From contig JBGSHM010000018.1 of NCBI GenBank assembly GCA_041752235.1, positions 1 through 64,000 of the forward strand: a DNA stretch of 64,000 nucleotides, written 5' to 3'. The notes beneath the pieces are model-generated. The model was not told the DNA's origin. It saw only the letters and a program-made list of their open reading frames with translations, and searched no databases. The stretch's first letter is position 1. Each line of letters starts with the position of its first letter. Shown one piece after another: positions 32,569-41,338 of this stretch. Origin of the DNA: SpSt-398 sp041752235 (GTDB lineage Bacteria > Bacteroidota > Bacteroidia > Chitinophagales > Chitinophagaceae). Position numbers and translations under genes: made by a program.

Positions 32569-32600
32569 GGCCAGCTCTTTTCAGGGCGGGCCATTTTTTT
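32569..32600 (+). terminator. Intrinsic terminator after the sigma factor operon
   Basis: GGCC-A-GCTC (32569-32577) pairs with GGGC-G-GGCC (32584-32592) around a 6-nt loop, with one A-G mismatch, followed by AT and a run of seven T. An exact TATCTTTG -7 element at 32533-32540, after the last gene of the operon, also makes this a possible end of a short independent RNA. Confidence 0.65.
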
Positions 32601-32606
32601 AATAAT

Positions 32607-32691
32607 AAATAAGGAACAGAGAAATAAGGAATAAGGAAGTAAAAGACAATATCTCTTACTTCCTTATTCCTTATTTCTCTGTTCCTTATTT
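32607..32691. repeat. Perfect 36-bp-arm hairpin of AATAAGG words
   Basis: Arms 32607-32642 and 32656-32691 are complementary at all 36 positions around a 13-nt loop. Most of the arm consists of heptamers (AATAAGG, AACAGAG, AATAAGG, AATAAGG) with one inserted base. The hairpin lies between the convergent sigma operon and the MBL hydrolase gene and ends 9 nt from the latter's stop. The same AATAAGG word builds the hairpin at 52333. Confidence 0.9.
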
Positions 32692-32699
32692 CTAATTTT

Positions 32700-33452
32700 C
32701 TACTTATTCCCCTCCGTCCAAACCGCTGCTCGAATGTCGTGGTAAAACAAAAACTTCCATTTTTTCTCCCTTCCTTCTTCCCACCATTGTTTTCTGAGTT
32801 CTGCCGCCAATTTGCCATTATGATCATATTTGGCCACAAACCGGTGTTTCATCTGTTGCAATTGTGGGGCATCATCTCCGCCAAAGAAAACTGTTTCGCC
32901 TTGCTCCCGTATCCAAAAAACCTGATGAAAGGGAGAATGAGCCCCCGTTAACCGGTACTCAATATAATTGTCAATAAATCCTGAATCTCCCTTTAACTGT
33001 ACAACCTTATCCGATCCGCGAAGTTCTTCCAACTCGGCAGGTATATAAGAAGGAAAACCTTTTTCAAAGGCAAACTCCAATTCACTTTCGTGGATATAAT
33101 GCGTGGCGCCAGGGAAATTCAACTGGTAACGGCTGCTCAATTTATCCTCATTCGTCAAACCCCCGGCATGATCCTTATGCAAATGTGTCATCAACACCTT
33201 GGTCACTTGATTGGGAGAGATACCAACCGCTTCCAGATTGGCATGAAGTTGTAAACGACCTTCTTTCATAAACCCCAAGCCTGTATCCAACAGCAATACA
33301 TCCTTTTGGGTAACCACGACAAAGGGTTGCACTTCCACAAGCAAACTTCCAGTAGGCCGGGATTGAAGATCGTGTTCATCGGGATGAAAGGGAACGAATA
33401 ATTTAGACTTGTCGATTGTGAAATTGCCTTCGGCGAGGGAGATAATTCTCAT
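32700..33452 (-). CDS. MBL-fold metallo-hydrolase
   Basis: About 250 residues with the metallo-beta-lactamase zinc motif THLHKDHAGGL and later His/Asp ligands (GATHYIHESE, GAHSPFHQVF, GGDDAPQ). The start at 33452 is preferred over the longer frame to 33503 because MRIISLAEGNFTID begins the first beta strand and the longer version crosses the 20-bp palindrome. No signal peptide. The family covers lactonases, glyoxalase II-like enzymes and others, and the substrate cannot be fixed. It follows rodA on the same strand, but the palindrome between them suggests separate control. Confidence 0.85.
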   Translation of the reverse strand: MRIISLAEGNFTIDKSKLFVPFHPDEHDLQSRPTGSLLVEVQPFVVVTQKDVLLLDTGLGFMKEGRLQLHANLEAVGISPNQVTKVLMTHLHKDHAGGLTNEDKLSSRYQLNFPGATHYIHESELEFAFEKGFPSYIPAELEELRGSDKVVQLKGDSGFIDNYIEYRLTGAHSPFHQVFWIREQGETVFFGGDDAPQLQQMKHRFVAKYDHNGKLAAELRKQWWEEGREKKWKFLFYHDIRAAVWTEGNK

Positions 33453-33486
33453 TTCGTAAAGGTACAATTGTTCCGCAATCCCAAAC

Positions 33487-33506
33487 CCTTTGTGTCGACA
33501 CAAAGG
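33487..33506. promoter_or_regulatory. Perfect 20-bp palindrome between rodA and the MBL hydrolase gene
   Basis: CCTTTGTGTC followed directly by GACACAAAGG (33487-33506), with no loop. A spacerless dyad is poor as a terminator hairpin but typical of a dimeric repressor site. It begins 2 nt after the rodA stop and lies 35-54 bp upstream of the hydrolase start, where an operator would be expected. Confidence 0.5.
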
Positions 33507-33508
33507 AA

Positions 33509-34843
33509 TTAGCGCAAAACCATTTGTCGGTCGGCATCCAGTCTAACCAGAATAAACAATAGAATCGTGTTGGTTAAAAGAGAAGTACCCCCATAAGAGA
33601 CAAAAGGCAATGGTATCCCTATCACGGGGGCAAGACCCACTGTCATCGCCACGTTAATGGCTATGTGAAAAAAGAATACAGAGCCCACCCCGTAGGCATA
33701 ACAACGGCTGAAAACACTTCGTTGTCTTTCGGCCACGGCGACAATACGGAACAGGAGAACCAGGTAAAGACCCAGTAAGACAAAACTTCCCACAAAACCA
33801 AACCCTTCTCCAATGGTACAGAAGATAAAATCGGTTCGTTGTTCGGGAACAAAATCATATCTGGTTTGCGTTCCTTTTAATAACCCTTTCCCGATAAACC
33901 CACCACTTCCAATGGCGATCTTGGATTGTTTAACGTTATAGTCTGTGTCTTTTTTGGAAGCACCCGATTCTTTGTCATCGCCAGGTTTCATGTATTCAGC
34001 TGGAATATCACGACCAATAGTAGAAAATATCCTTTCCACCTGGTGTTCTTGCAAAACATGTTTGAAAATAAAGGGCACTCCAAATCGTACCAATCCCACA
34101 CAGAGTAACCAGACAATTACCACATTTCGAAGCAGGCCGCGCTGGCGTTTTAATTGACGGCGTAGAAAATACAAGAGTACCAAAGCGAGTGCCGTCAAAA
34201 TGATCGCGAGGAGGTTCTTCTCCACCAATAAGGTGGCAACAACCAAAACCGCTGCGGAGAACCCGATGATCAGGATGGAGGAAGGAAGCCCTTCCCGGTA
34301 CATCACAATAAAAAAAGAAAAATATACCAGCGCTAATCCGGTTTCTTTCTGGGCAATACTCAACAACGCCGGCAACAAGGCAATACCCGCTGCTATAAGT
34401 TGTGCTCTTGTTTTACTAAAATCCGTTTCTACCCTGGATAAATATTTCGCCAGGGCCAGCGCTACGGTGATCTTACAAAACTCCGCCGGTTGAAACTGGA
34501 AGGAGCCCAGACGAATGATGGATTCAGTTCCTTTGACACTTGTACCAATAGCAAATACCGACAACATCAGCAGTATACCCATGGCATACCAAAGGTTGGC
34601 CGTGGCCGTAAAAAATTTACTGTCGATCAGCATGATGACCAACGCGATCATCCCAGCAGCCAGGAAGAAATAGAACTGACGGCTATAGTCTGTCTTAAAT
34701 CCAAGAAAAGAAGATACTATGGGATTCCCCTCCCGGTAGGTGGCCGCAAAGATCGCGAGTATCCCGATGAGCGAGAGAAAGAACCACAACCAGACCAATG
34801 CCCAGTCGGTTCCTTTGGATATGGCAGGGTTACGTTGGTTCAT
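33509..34843 (-). CDS. rodA: Rod shape-determining protein RodA (SEDS glycosyltransferase)
   Basis: SEDS-family polymerase of 444 residues with about ten membrane segments. It includes FQFQPAEFCKITVALALAKYLS (the FQPxE motif with Pro-Ala-Glu), QKETGLALVYF and the C-terminal LPFVSYGGTSLLTN. It makes glycan strands for the lateral cell wall with PBP2. It overlaps the PBP2 gene by 4 nt (ATGA). A soluble insertion between helices 7 and 8 (KPGDDKESGASKKDTDYN region) lies before the GSGGFIGKGLLKGTQT motif, as usual in Bacteroidota RodA. Confidence 0.96.
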   Translation of the reverse strand: MNQRNPAISKGTDWALVWLWFFLSLIGILAIFAATYREGNPIVSSFLGFKTDYSRQFYFFLAAGMIALVIMLIDSKFFTATANLWYAMGILLMLSVFAIGTSVKGTESIIRLGSFQFQPAEFCKITVALALAKYLSRVETDFSKTRAQLIAAGIALLPALLSIAQKETGLALVYFSFFIVMYREGLPSSILIIGFSAAVLVVATLLVEKNLLAIILTALALVLLYFLRRQLKRQRGLLRNVVIVWLLCVGLVRFGVPFIFKHVLQEHQVERIFSTIGRDIPAEYMKPGDDKESGASKKDTDYNVKQSKIAIGSGGFIGKGLLKGTQTRYDFVPEQRTDFIFCTIGEGFGFVGSFVLLGLYLVLLFRIVAVAERQRSVFSRCYAYGVGSVFFFHIAINVAMTVGLAPVIGIPLPFVSYGGTSLLTNTILLFILVRLDADRQMVLR

Positions 34844-36912
34844 GGATGGGTGTTTCTTCTTTGTTTATCATCGGGTATATTCATCACGATCAACTGTTTT
34901 TTGGGAAGTTTTGGCGGAGAAGGCTCCTTTTGCCTTTGTCCAAAACTGATAAAACGACGGATATAATTACTGTCCTTTGTCGTTTTGAACCACCAATAAG
35001 CCCGGGTTGAATCTTCGATGAATTGTTTTCGTTTCAAATGAGAAGGCATGATATTCGCGTTGGCCAGTTCTTCTACTTTGGCTATGCGCTCAGGCCGAAG
35101 GGTATCATTCAGGTATTTCTCCATCAGGATCGAAGAAATGGGACCAGCCCAGGTTCCCCCAAACCCCGCATTTTCCACCACCACTGCAATGGCAATTTTT
35201 GGATTTTCCCGGGGGGCAAAACATACAAATACCGAGTTATCCTTCAATTGGATCCTTCTACGGTCCAGAATGATAAAGTTCTCCGCGGTACCTGTCTTCG
35301 CACAGACATTGATACCGGGTATGGCGGCAGACCTTGCGGTTCCGCTTTCCACCACATCCTGCATACCACTGATCACTTCTTCAAAAAGGTCATCCGATAA
35401 ATGGGTCAACACATTGTTACGCACCCGAAATGGTTTGAGTACCGTATCCTTCTCTGTTTCATTATCTATCTTTTCTACCAGGTGGGGTGTATAATAATAC
35501 CCCTTATTAGCAATCATACACATGGCATTGGCCAGTTGTAAAGGTGTAGCCAGCATCATGTCCTGTCCAATTCCCAGGGTGAGGTTTGTACAGGAGTTCC
35601 AGGCATTTCGATAGGTTTTATTGTAAACGGCTGAATCGGGAATATTCCCTTTGTCTTCGCTGGGTAGGTCAATGCCCAGTTTTACCCCAAGACCAAAGAG
35701 GTTCATGTAGTCATGCCATTTCTCATACCCCTTTTTCACACTCCCGTACTTGGGATTGTCCACGGTCATACGGTATATGTGAGCGTAATAGGAGTTGCAG
35801 GAGTTGGCAATGGAAAGACGGAGATTGGCAGCGTGACCGGCATTGCTGTGCGTACAGGCCGGTTTTCCATGTCCGCAGGCATAATACCTTCCCGAGCAGG
35901 GATAACCGAAATTGGCATCTATGACCCCTTCCTCCAGGGCCACCAGGGCCCCTATCGGCTTAAAGGTTGAGCCAGGAGGGTATTGGCCTTTGATGGCCCG
36001 GTTAAGTAAAGGACCTGAAACATCCAGCGCCAATTTGCTGTAATTCTTTGAGAAGGCGGAACCGGTAAGGTCGTTGGGATTAAAGGTAGGTCCAGAGGCC
36101 ATGGCCAATATGCCTCCAGTCTTGGGATCAATGGCTACCACTGCCCCTACCTTATTGGTCATCATTTTTTCAGCGAGCTGTTGTAATTCAATATCGATAT
36201 AGGTTCTTAACCCTCTACCGGCGACGGCGGCTGTATCAAACTCTCCATTCTCATAAGGGCCTTGTACGCGGTTGAAATTGTCCCGCAACAGGAACTGCAC
36301 CCCTCTTTCTCCCATCAAAATATTTTCATAATAGGATTCGAGACCGCTTTTACCGATATAGTCCCCCATCCGGTAGAAATCACCCGAGCGTTCGATCTCC
36401 CGTTGGTTCACCTCGGCGATATACCCCAAAATATGCGCAGCAGCATCATAGGGATACAAACGAACCGGGCGTTCCTGGAGGAAAAAGCCATTGCTGAAAC
36501 GCCACATATTCTCTTCGATGACGGCCAGTTTATCGGCGGTAAGCAATGGTTCAAAGACAGATGGCCGGAAACTTTTATTCTTATCGATTGAGGCTTTGAT
36601 CCTTTTTTTGAATTCGATGGTATCGATCGCCAACAAGCGGCACAGGGTAAGGGTGTCGATATTCTTTACCTCCGCCGGAGTCACCATCAGGTCAAACATC
36701 TTGATGTTATTCAGGATGGCACGGCCTTTCCGGTCATAAATGATCCCCCGGGAAGGATAAACGATCTTCTTTAAAATGGCCTGCTCATCTGCCAGTTTCT
36801 TGTACTTGCCGGAAATAACCTGCAGGTTAAATAATTGAGCCGTTATGACAATGAATACCGCCAGGAAAATAAGGCGTATGATTCGGCTCCGCGACTGGTT
36901 GAACACAGACAT
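34840..36912 (-). CDS. mrdA: Penicillin-binding protein 2
   Basis: Class B transpeptidase of 690 residues with one N-terminal membrane anchor (about 12-30), a pedestal domain, and the transpeptidase motifs STFK (after YPPG), SCN (SIANSCNSYYAHI) and KTGT (CAKTGTAEN). A proline- and lysine-rich C-terminal tail follows the catalytic domain. It cross-links the wall made by RodA during elongation. It is part of the order mreB-mreC-mreD-mrdA-rodA, with a 96-nt gap after mreD and a 4-nt overlap with rodA. Confidence 0.96.
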   Translation of the reverse strand: MSVFNQSRSRIIRLIFLAVFIVITAQLFNLQVISGKYKKLADEQAILKKIVYPSRGIIYDRKGRAILNNIKMFDLMVTPAEVKNIDTLTLCRLLAIDTIEFKKRIKASIDKNKSFRPSVFEPLLTADKLAVIEENMWRFSNGFFLQERPVRLYPYDAAAHILGYIAEVNQREIERSGDFYRMGDYIGKSGLESYYENILMGERGVQFLLRDNFNRVQGPYENGEFDTAAVAGRGLRTYIDIELQQLAEKMMTNKVGAVVAIDPKTGGILAMASGPTFNPNDLTGSAFSKNYSKLALDVSGPLLNRAIKGQYPPGSTFKPIGALVALEEGVIDANFGYPCSGRYYACGHGKPACTHSNAGHAANLRLSIANSCNSYYAHIYRMTVDNPKYGSVKKGYEKWHDYMNLFGLGVKLGIDLPSEDKGNIPDSAVYNKTYRNAWNSCTNLTLGIGQDMMLATPLQLANAMCMIANKGYYYTPHLVEKIDNETEKDTVLKPFRVRNNVLTHLSDDLFEEVISGMQDVVESGTARSAAIPGINVCAKTGTAENFIILDRRRIQLKDNSVFVCFAPRENPKIAIAVVVENAGFGGTWAGPISSILMEKYLNDTLRPERIAKVEELANANIMPSHLKRKQFIEDSTRAYWWFKTTKDSNYIRRFISFGQRQKEPSPPKLPKKQLIVMNIPDDKQRRNTHP

Positions 36913-37008
36913 AATAAGGGAGGGTGTAGCGTAAGGTAAGTTTCGAAATTAGTAGTCAAAGCTACAATTCAAAAAAATCAAATTCAATAGCCAATGAAAA
37001 AAAATATG

Positions 37009-37542
37009 TTAAGCCACATTGGTGCGGAACTTCATTTTACGGGGAAACAACAATTCAGCCGTAAAAATAAGCAACAAGCTAACCGCAGAGGTACCGAGTA
37101 TCTTTACGAGAAAGAGCCAGAAGGATCCAAACTGCAGCCACTCGAGGAAAACCAGGTAGCTATTGTGCAGGAGTACCAGCACAAGGATGTATACACTATA
37201 AGGCGCCCAACCCATGGCCTTGGGGGAGGGCTCCCGGTAGTTGAATTCGGTGCTGTCACGCGGGGTCAGGACATTGATCAGAAAGGGCCTCACATAGGCA
37301 ATAAGTACACAGGCCGCTGCATGTAAACCGGGTGAGGGGGTAAAATAGTCAAGGGTAAGCCCCGTCAGGAAACCCATGACCAATAACCAGAACCTCGACA
37401 GGGAGAAAGGCAGCCAGAGAATAAAGAGGAAATAGAGGATCGGTACAAAGGCCTGGTGCAATGGGGGGATCTTATCCAGCACAAAAACCTGGATACTGAT
37501 AAACAGCGCAAAGCGGATGATATTTCTTAACAGATCGCTCAA
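37009..37542 (-). CDS. mreD: Rod shape-determining protein MreD
   Basis: Small hydrophobic protein of 177 residues with five or six membrane helices. It starts inside the mreC stop (ATGA overlap), and its hydropathy and position fit MreD better than its sequence, which is poorly conserved in this family. It scaffolds the elongasome together with MreC in the inner membrane. Confidence 0.9.
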   Translation of the reverse strand: MSDLLRNIIRFALFISIQVFVLDKIPPLHQAFVPILYFLFILWLPFSLSRFWLLVMGFLTGLTLDYFTPSPGLHAAACVLIAYVRPFLINVLTPRDSTEFNYREPSPKAMGWAPYSVYILVLVLLHNSYLVFLEWLQFGSFWLFLVKILGTSAVSLLLIFTAELLFPRKMKFRTNVA

Positions 37543-38420
37543 TTCGTTTTCTTTTGTGATTCCTCTACCTTTTTGCGGGTGTCTTTATCCAGCTTGGTTT
37601 GCTCTTCATAAAAGAGGTTCTCGATCACAAACACCTGTTGTATCCGTCTGAAATTCACAAAGGGCTTGATCTTCAGAATATAATCTCCCGAAGCCTTTTC
37701 ATTATCAATCTCCCTGACTGTTCCAACCAATAAACCGGGAGGGAAACTTCCCAGTTCAAAAGGGCTCGTGATCACTGTATCACCAATGGCAATGGAGTCA
37801 CTGCGGGGCACCCTTTTCAGGATCAATGTACCGGCATCCTTCCCATCCCATTCTAGGCGACCCGTGGTCTTGCTCCTTTTCATCATGACATAGGTAAACC
37901 GTTGTACGTGCAACAGACTCATGATCTGACTAAAATTGGCGCTCACATTGGCCACCACTCCAACAGGGGTTCCATCGGAGCTTACCACGGCCATATTATC
38001 CTTGATCCCCTGGTTAGCGCCCCGGTTGATCTGAATATAGTTTTTGTCTTTGATCGTTGAATTGGCCACCACTTTGGCTTCACGCCAGTAGTATTGCCGC
38101 ATACGGCCGGTGGTATCATAGCTCACCGTATCGGTCACGAGTTGACGTGAACTATCGGGAAGCATAAAATTGGAAGAGAGCAGATTGAGCAGAGAATCAT
38201 TCATCCGGTGTACGCGTACATTTTCTTCCCGGAGGTGAAAATAGTCATCCACTTTATCAACCTGCATATTTACCCGACCGGTGACTTCATTGGCTACACC
38301 TAAAAAGCGCGCACGTTGATACCGGTTATAGGAAAAAAGAAAAGACAGGGCAATCAGTTGCAGCACCAGAAAACTGATGAAAGTAGAATACCGCCGAAGA
38401 AGTAGAATGACATTTCGCAT
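37539..38420 (-). CDS. mreC: Rod shape-determining protein MreC
   Basis: Protein of 293 residues with an N-terminal membrane helix (about 13-31), a coiled coil (about 60-90) and the periplasmic beta-barrel domain (IQINRGANQGIKDNMAVVSSDGTPVG, then ITSPFELGSFPPGLLVG). The C-terminus is a charged tail (EEQTKLDKDTRKKVEESQKK). It links cytoplasmic MreB with the wall synthases. It is 31 nt downstream of mreB. Confidence 0.95.
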   Translation of the reverse strand: MRNVILLLRRYSTFISFLVLQLIALSFLFSYNRYQRARFLGVANEVTGRVNMQVDKVDDYFHLREENVRVHRMNDSLLNLLSSNFMLPDSSRQLVTDTVSYDTTGRMRQYYWREAKVVANSTIKDKNYIQINRGANQGIKDNMAVVSSDGTPVGVVANVSANFSQIMSLLHVQRFTYVMMKRSKTTGRLEWDGKDAGTLILKRVPRSDSIAIGDTVITSPFELGSFPPGLLVGTVREIDNEKASGDYILKIKPFVNFRRIQQVFVIENLFYEEQTKLDKDTRKKVEESQKKTN

Positions 38421-38451
38421 AAGGGGGTGAGGTCAGCACGTGGCGACCGGT

Positions 38452-39477
38452 TTACCGCATCACAAAAGGATACCTGTCGTAATTCTTGAGCGCGATCCCG
38501 GTGCCTCTTACCACACTTTTCAGCGGGTCATCGGCTACATGTACGGGAAGTTTGATCTTTTGGCTAAGACGCTTGTCCAATCCGCGTAACAAAGCTCCAC
38601 CACCGGTAAGGTATAAGCCACGGCGATAAATATCCCCAGCCAGTTCGGGTGGTGTTTGTTCCAGTGCTTTCAATATAGCTTCTTCGATCTTGAAAATACT
38701 TTTGTCCAATGCCTCCGCGATCTCCTGATAACTCACCATGATCTGTTTGGGAATACCCGTCACAAGGTCACGGCCGTTGACTGGAATATCATCCGGGGGG
38801 TTATCCAGATCTTTCATGGCCGCACCGATCTGGATCTTGATCTGTTCCGATGTACGTTCACCGATCAATAGGCTATGATAGCGACGAAGGGCTTCCATAA
38901 TATCCGCCGTGAATTCATCACCGGCGATGCGGATACTCTGATCACACACGATACCTGCCAGCGCGATGACGGTGATACCTGTGGTACCACCACCAATATC
39001 AATGATCATGTTGCCCACAGGTTCTTCCACATCAATACCGATACCCAGTGCCGCGGCCATGGGTTCGTGAATGAGATATACTTCTTTTGCTCCGGCTTGT
39101 TCAGCGCTGTCACGTACCGCACGCTTCTCTACTTCCGTAATCGAAGAAGGAATACAGATCATCATTCGCCAACTCGGAGGGAACAAAGGTTTCTTGGGAT
39201 AAACGAGTTTGATCAATTCACGGATCATCAATTCCGCAGCATTGAAATCGGCGATCACGCCATCTTTCAACGGACGAACGGTACGGATGCTCTCGTGTGT
39301 TTTCTCGTGCATCATCAATGCCTTCTTCCCCACAGCCAATACTTCCTTTGGGTTATTTCTATTGAGGGCAACAATGCTCGGCTCATTCACTACCACTTCT
39401 TCGTTATGTATGATCAGGGTGTTGGCGGTACCCAGGTCGATCGCAATTTCTTGTGTAAACCAGTTAAAAAGTCCCAT
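38452..39477 (-). CDS. mreB: Actin-like rod shape protein MreB
   Basis: Protein of 341 residues with actin-fold motifs: IDLGTANTLI (phosphate 1), MIDIGGGTTGITV-like IIDIGGGTTGI (phosphate 2) and LTGGGALLRGLD (adenosine). A short hydrophobic N-terminus (MGLFNWF) fits membrane binding. First gene of the shape cluster. Divergent from an MFS transporter gene with 71 nt between, which should hold both promoters. Confidence 0.97.
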   Translation of the reverse strand: MGLFNWFTQEIAIDLGTANTLIIHNEEVVVNEPSIVALNRNNPKEVLAVGKKALMMHEKTHESIRTVRPLKDGVIADFNAAELMIRELIKLVYPKKPLFPPSWRMMICIPSSITEVEKRAVRDSAEQAGAKEVYLIHEPMAAALGIGIDVEEPVGNMIIDIGGGTTGITVIALAGIVCDQSIRIAGDEFTADIMEALRRYHSLLIGERTSEQIKIQIGAAMKDLDNPPDDIPVNGRDLVTGIPKQIMVSYQEIAEALDKSIFKIEEAILKALEQTPPELAGDIYRRGLYLTGGGALLRGLDKRLSQKIKLPVHVADDPLKSVVRGTGIALKNYDRYPFVMR

Positions 39478-39548
39478 TTATTCAGGTTGGATTTATGCGT
39501 GCAAAGTTGGTGTAATATTTTGAATATACAAACCATTAACTTCAAGTC

Positions 39549-40712
39549 ATGTCGCGAACCGTCTGGATACTTTCCCTGGTGAGCCTGTTCGCCGATGTGG
39601 CGAGTGAGATGTTGTACCCCGTGGTACCACTCTATCTCCGGGATCTGGGGTTTTCCCTATTCCTGATCGGGCTGCTCGAAGGAGTGGCTGAGTGTACGGC
39701 CGGTATCACAAAGGGGTATTTTGGTAAAATAAGTGACGAAACCGGAAGGCGTTTACCCTATATACGGGGAGGATATTTGCTAAGTGCGCTTTCTAAACCA
39801 TTGATGGTGGTTTTTGTCTGGCCACTCTGGGTATTTGGTGCCCGAACCATGGACCGACTGGGGAAAGGAATGCGCACGGCCGCCCGGGATGCCATGCTCT
39901 CCGCAGCGGCCAGTCCCGAAAACAGGGCCCGTGTCTTTGGTTTTCATAGGGGAATGGATACCGCCGGGGCGGTTGCCGGACCATTGATCGCCCTGGTATT
40001 TCTTCACTTTCTGCCCGGCGATTACAGACCCCTATTTTATTGGGCTTTGTTACCGGGAATAGTGGCAGTTACGCTTCTCTTTCTGCTCAAAGAAACCCGC
40101 TCCCCTTCTTCTACCTTGGGGAGAAAAGGCTTTTTCTCCTTTTTTGGATATTGGAAAAAAGCAGCCCCGGACTATCGGAAACTGGTAGCCGGTTTGTTGT
40201 TCTTTGCCCTCTTCAATAGTTCCGATGTCTTTTTGTTGCTAAAAACCCGGGAAGTGACTGGCAGTGATACGCTCACGATCGGTGCATACATTTTTTATAA
40301 TGCCATATTCGCTATTTTTTCTTTCCCGATGGGAGCCCTGGCGGATAAAAAAGGCTACCGTCCGGTGATGGTCCTGGGACTGGTCCTTTTTGCAATCGTT
40401 TATGGCGGCTTTGCCTTTGCCAACTCCACTCCCGTGCTGTTTATTCTTTTCTTCCTGTACGGGATTTTTGCCGCAGCCACAGATGGACTCGCCAAGGCAT
40501 GGATTTCGCGTTTTGCCCCAAAAACGGATACAGGAACCGCGATCGGATTGTTCACCTCGGGACAAAGCCTGGCCAGTCTGGTCGCCAGCAGTACCGCCGG
40601 CCTTTTATGGGGCCTGGGAGGCAGCTCCTTACCCTTCCTTATTTCAGCCCTCGCAGCGTTTATCTCCGCCCTTTATTTCTATTTCAAAAAAATTGCAGGG
40701 CCGCTCGACTGA
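39549..40712 (+). CDS. MFS transporter
   Basis: Protein of 387 residues with twelve predicted membrane helices. The loop between helices 2 and 3 has GKISDETGRRLPYI, the MFS motif A, and a second copy GALADKKGYRPVM follows helix 8. DRLGKGMRTAARDAMLS resembles a subgroup of putative drug or multidrug exporters in Bacteroidota. The substrate is unknown. It stands alone, divergent from mreB. Confidence 0.88.
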   Translation: MSRTVWILSLVSLFADVASEMLYPVVPLYLRDLGFSLFLIGLLEGVAECTAGITKGYFGKISDETGRRLPYIRGGYLLSALSKPLMVVFVWPLWVFGARTMDRLGKGMRTAARDAMLSAAASPENRARVFGFHRGMDTAGAVAGPLIALVFLHFLPGDYRPLFYWALLPGIVAVTLLFLLKETRSPSSTLGRKGFFSFFGYWKKAAPDYRKLVAGLLFFALFNSSDVFLLLKTREVTGSDTLTIGAYIFYNAIFAIFSFPMGALADKKGYRPVMVLGLVLFAIVYGGFAFANSTPVLFILFFLYGIFAAATDGLAKAWISRFAPKTDTGTAIGLFTSGQSLASLVASSTAGLLWGLGGSSLPFLISALAAFISALYFYFKKIAGPLD

Positions 40713-40789
40713 TTTTGGCACAATAGTGGATAATTGGTAGTAGATTAACCAGTTACATCATCCTAATTTTGTCACCTAAACCAGTAATT

Positions 40790-41248
40790 ATGAAGAAGAT
40801 CATCGTAGCGGCAGTCATTTTTCTCACTGTTTCCGTTACCCGCAGCTCAGCACAGGATTATACCACAGCCCTGGGTGTTAAGTTCTGGGATGGAGGTGGA
40901 ATCACCTTGAAGCACTTTTTTAACGAACAAAATGCCGGCGAACTGATCGGATACTTTTGGAGCCAGGGGGCCCGCTTTACCGGGCTGTATGAAATCCATG
41001 GAGATATCAGCAATGCCGGTGGCCTCCGCTGGTATATCGGACCAGGCGCCCACGTTGGTTTCTATAATTCCAAATACGGCGACGGCGCTTATTTTGGGGT
41101 AGATGGGGTTCTTGGACTGGATTATAAATTCAACAACGCACCGATCAACCTGTCGATTGACTGGCAACCTTCCATTGAATTTGGTTCCGGTCGTGGATTT
41201 TATGGCGGATGGGGAGGATTGGGAGTGAGGTATACCTTCGGTAACTAA
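40790..41248 (+). CDS. Small secreted beta-rich protein, probable outer-membrane barrel
   Basis: Protein of 152 residues with a signal peptide ending near SSAQD. The mature part alternates aromatic and polar residues in amphipathic strands (LRWYIGPGAHVGFYNSKYG, YKFNNAPINLSIDW) and ends in GVRYTFGN with a terminal aromatic, the pattern of an eight-stranded barrel. The ATG at 40790 is chosen over a TTG at 40769. No specific function can be given. It ends 7 nt before a long inverted repeat. Confidence 0.75.
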   Translation: MKKIIVAAVIFLTVSVTRSSAQDYTTALGVKFWDGGGITLKHFFNEQNAGELIGYFWSQGARFTGLYEIHGDISNAGGLRWYIGPGAHVGFYNSKYGDGAYFGVDGVLGLDYKFNNAPINLSIDWQPSIEFGSGRGFYGGWGGLGVRYTFGN

Positions 41249-41254
41249 GTATTA

Positions 41255-41338
41255 ACACGAATTAGTACGAATTACTCGAATGACACGAATTTTATTTAAT
41301 CAATTCGTGTCATTCGATTAATTCGTACTAATTCGTGT
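41255..41338. repeat. Long hairpin built of ACGAATT words
   Basis: Arms 41255-41291 and 41302-41338 match at 36 of 37 positions around a 10-nt AT-rich loop. The words are CACGAATTAG, TACGAATTAC, TCGAATGA and CACGAATT, so the period here is 8-10 rather than 7. It begins 7 nt after the stop of the barrel gene, and the tryptophan dioxygenase stop codon lies at its other edge. Confidence 0.9.

Noticed and set aside
38875..39582. Open frame antisense to mreB (235 codons)
   Set aside because: It overlaps a highly conserved gene and runs into the divergent MFS gene. The product has no domain.
41255..41338. Insertion-sequence remnant or terminal inverted repeats
   Set aside because: No transposase fragment or target-site duplication. 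The arms are made of short words and separated by only 10 nt.
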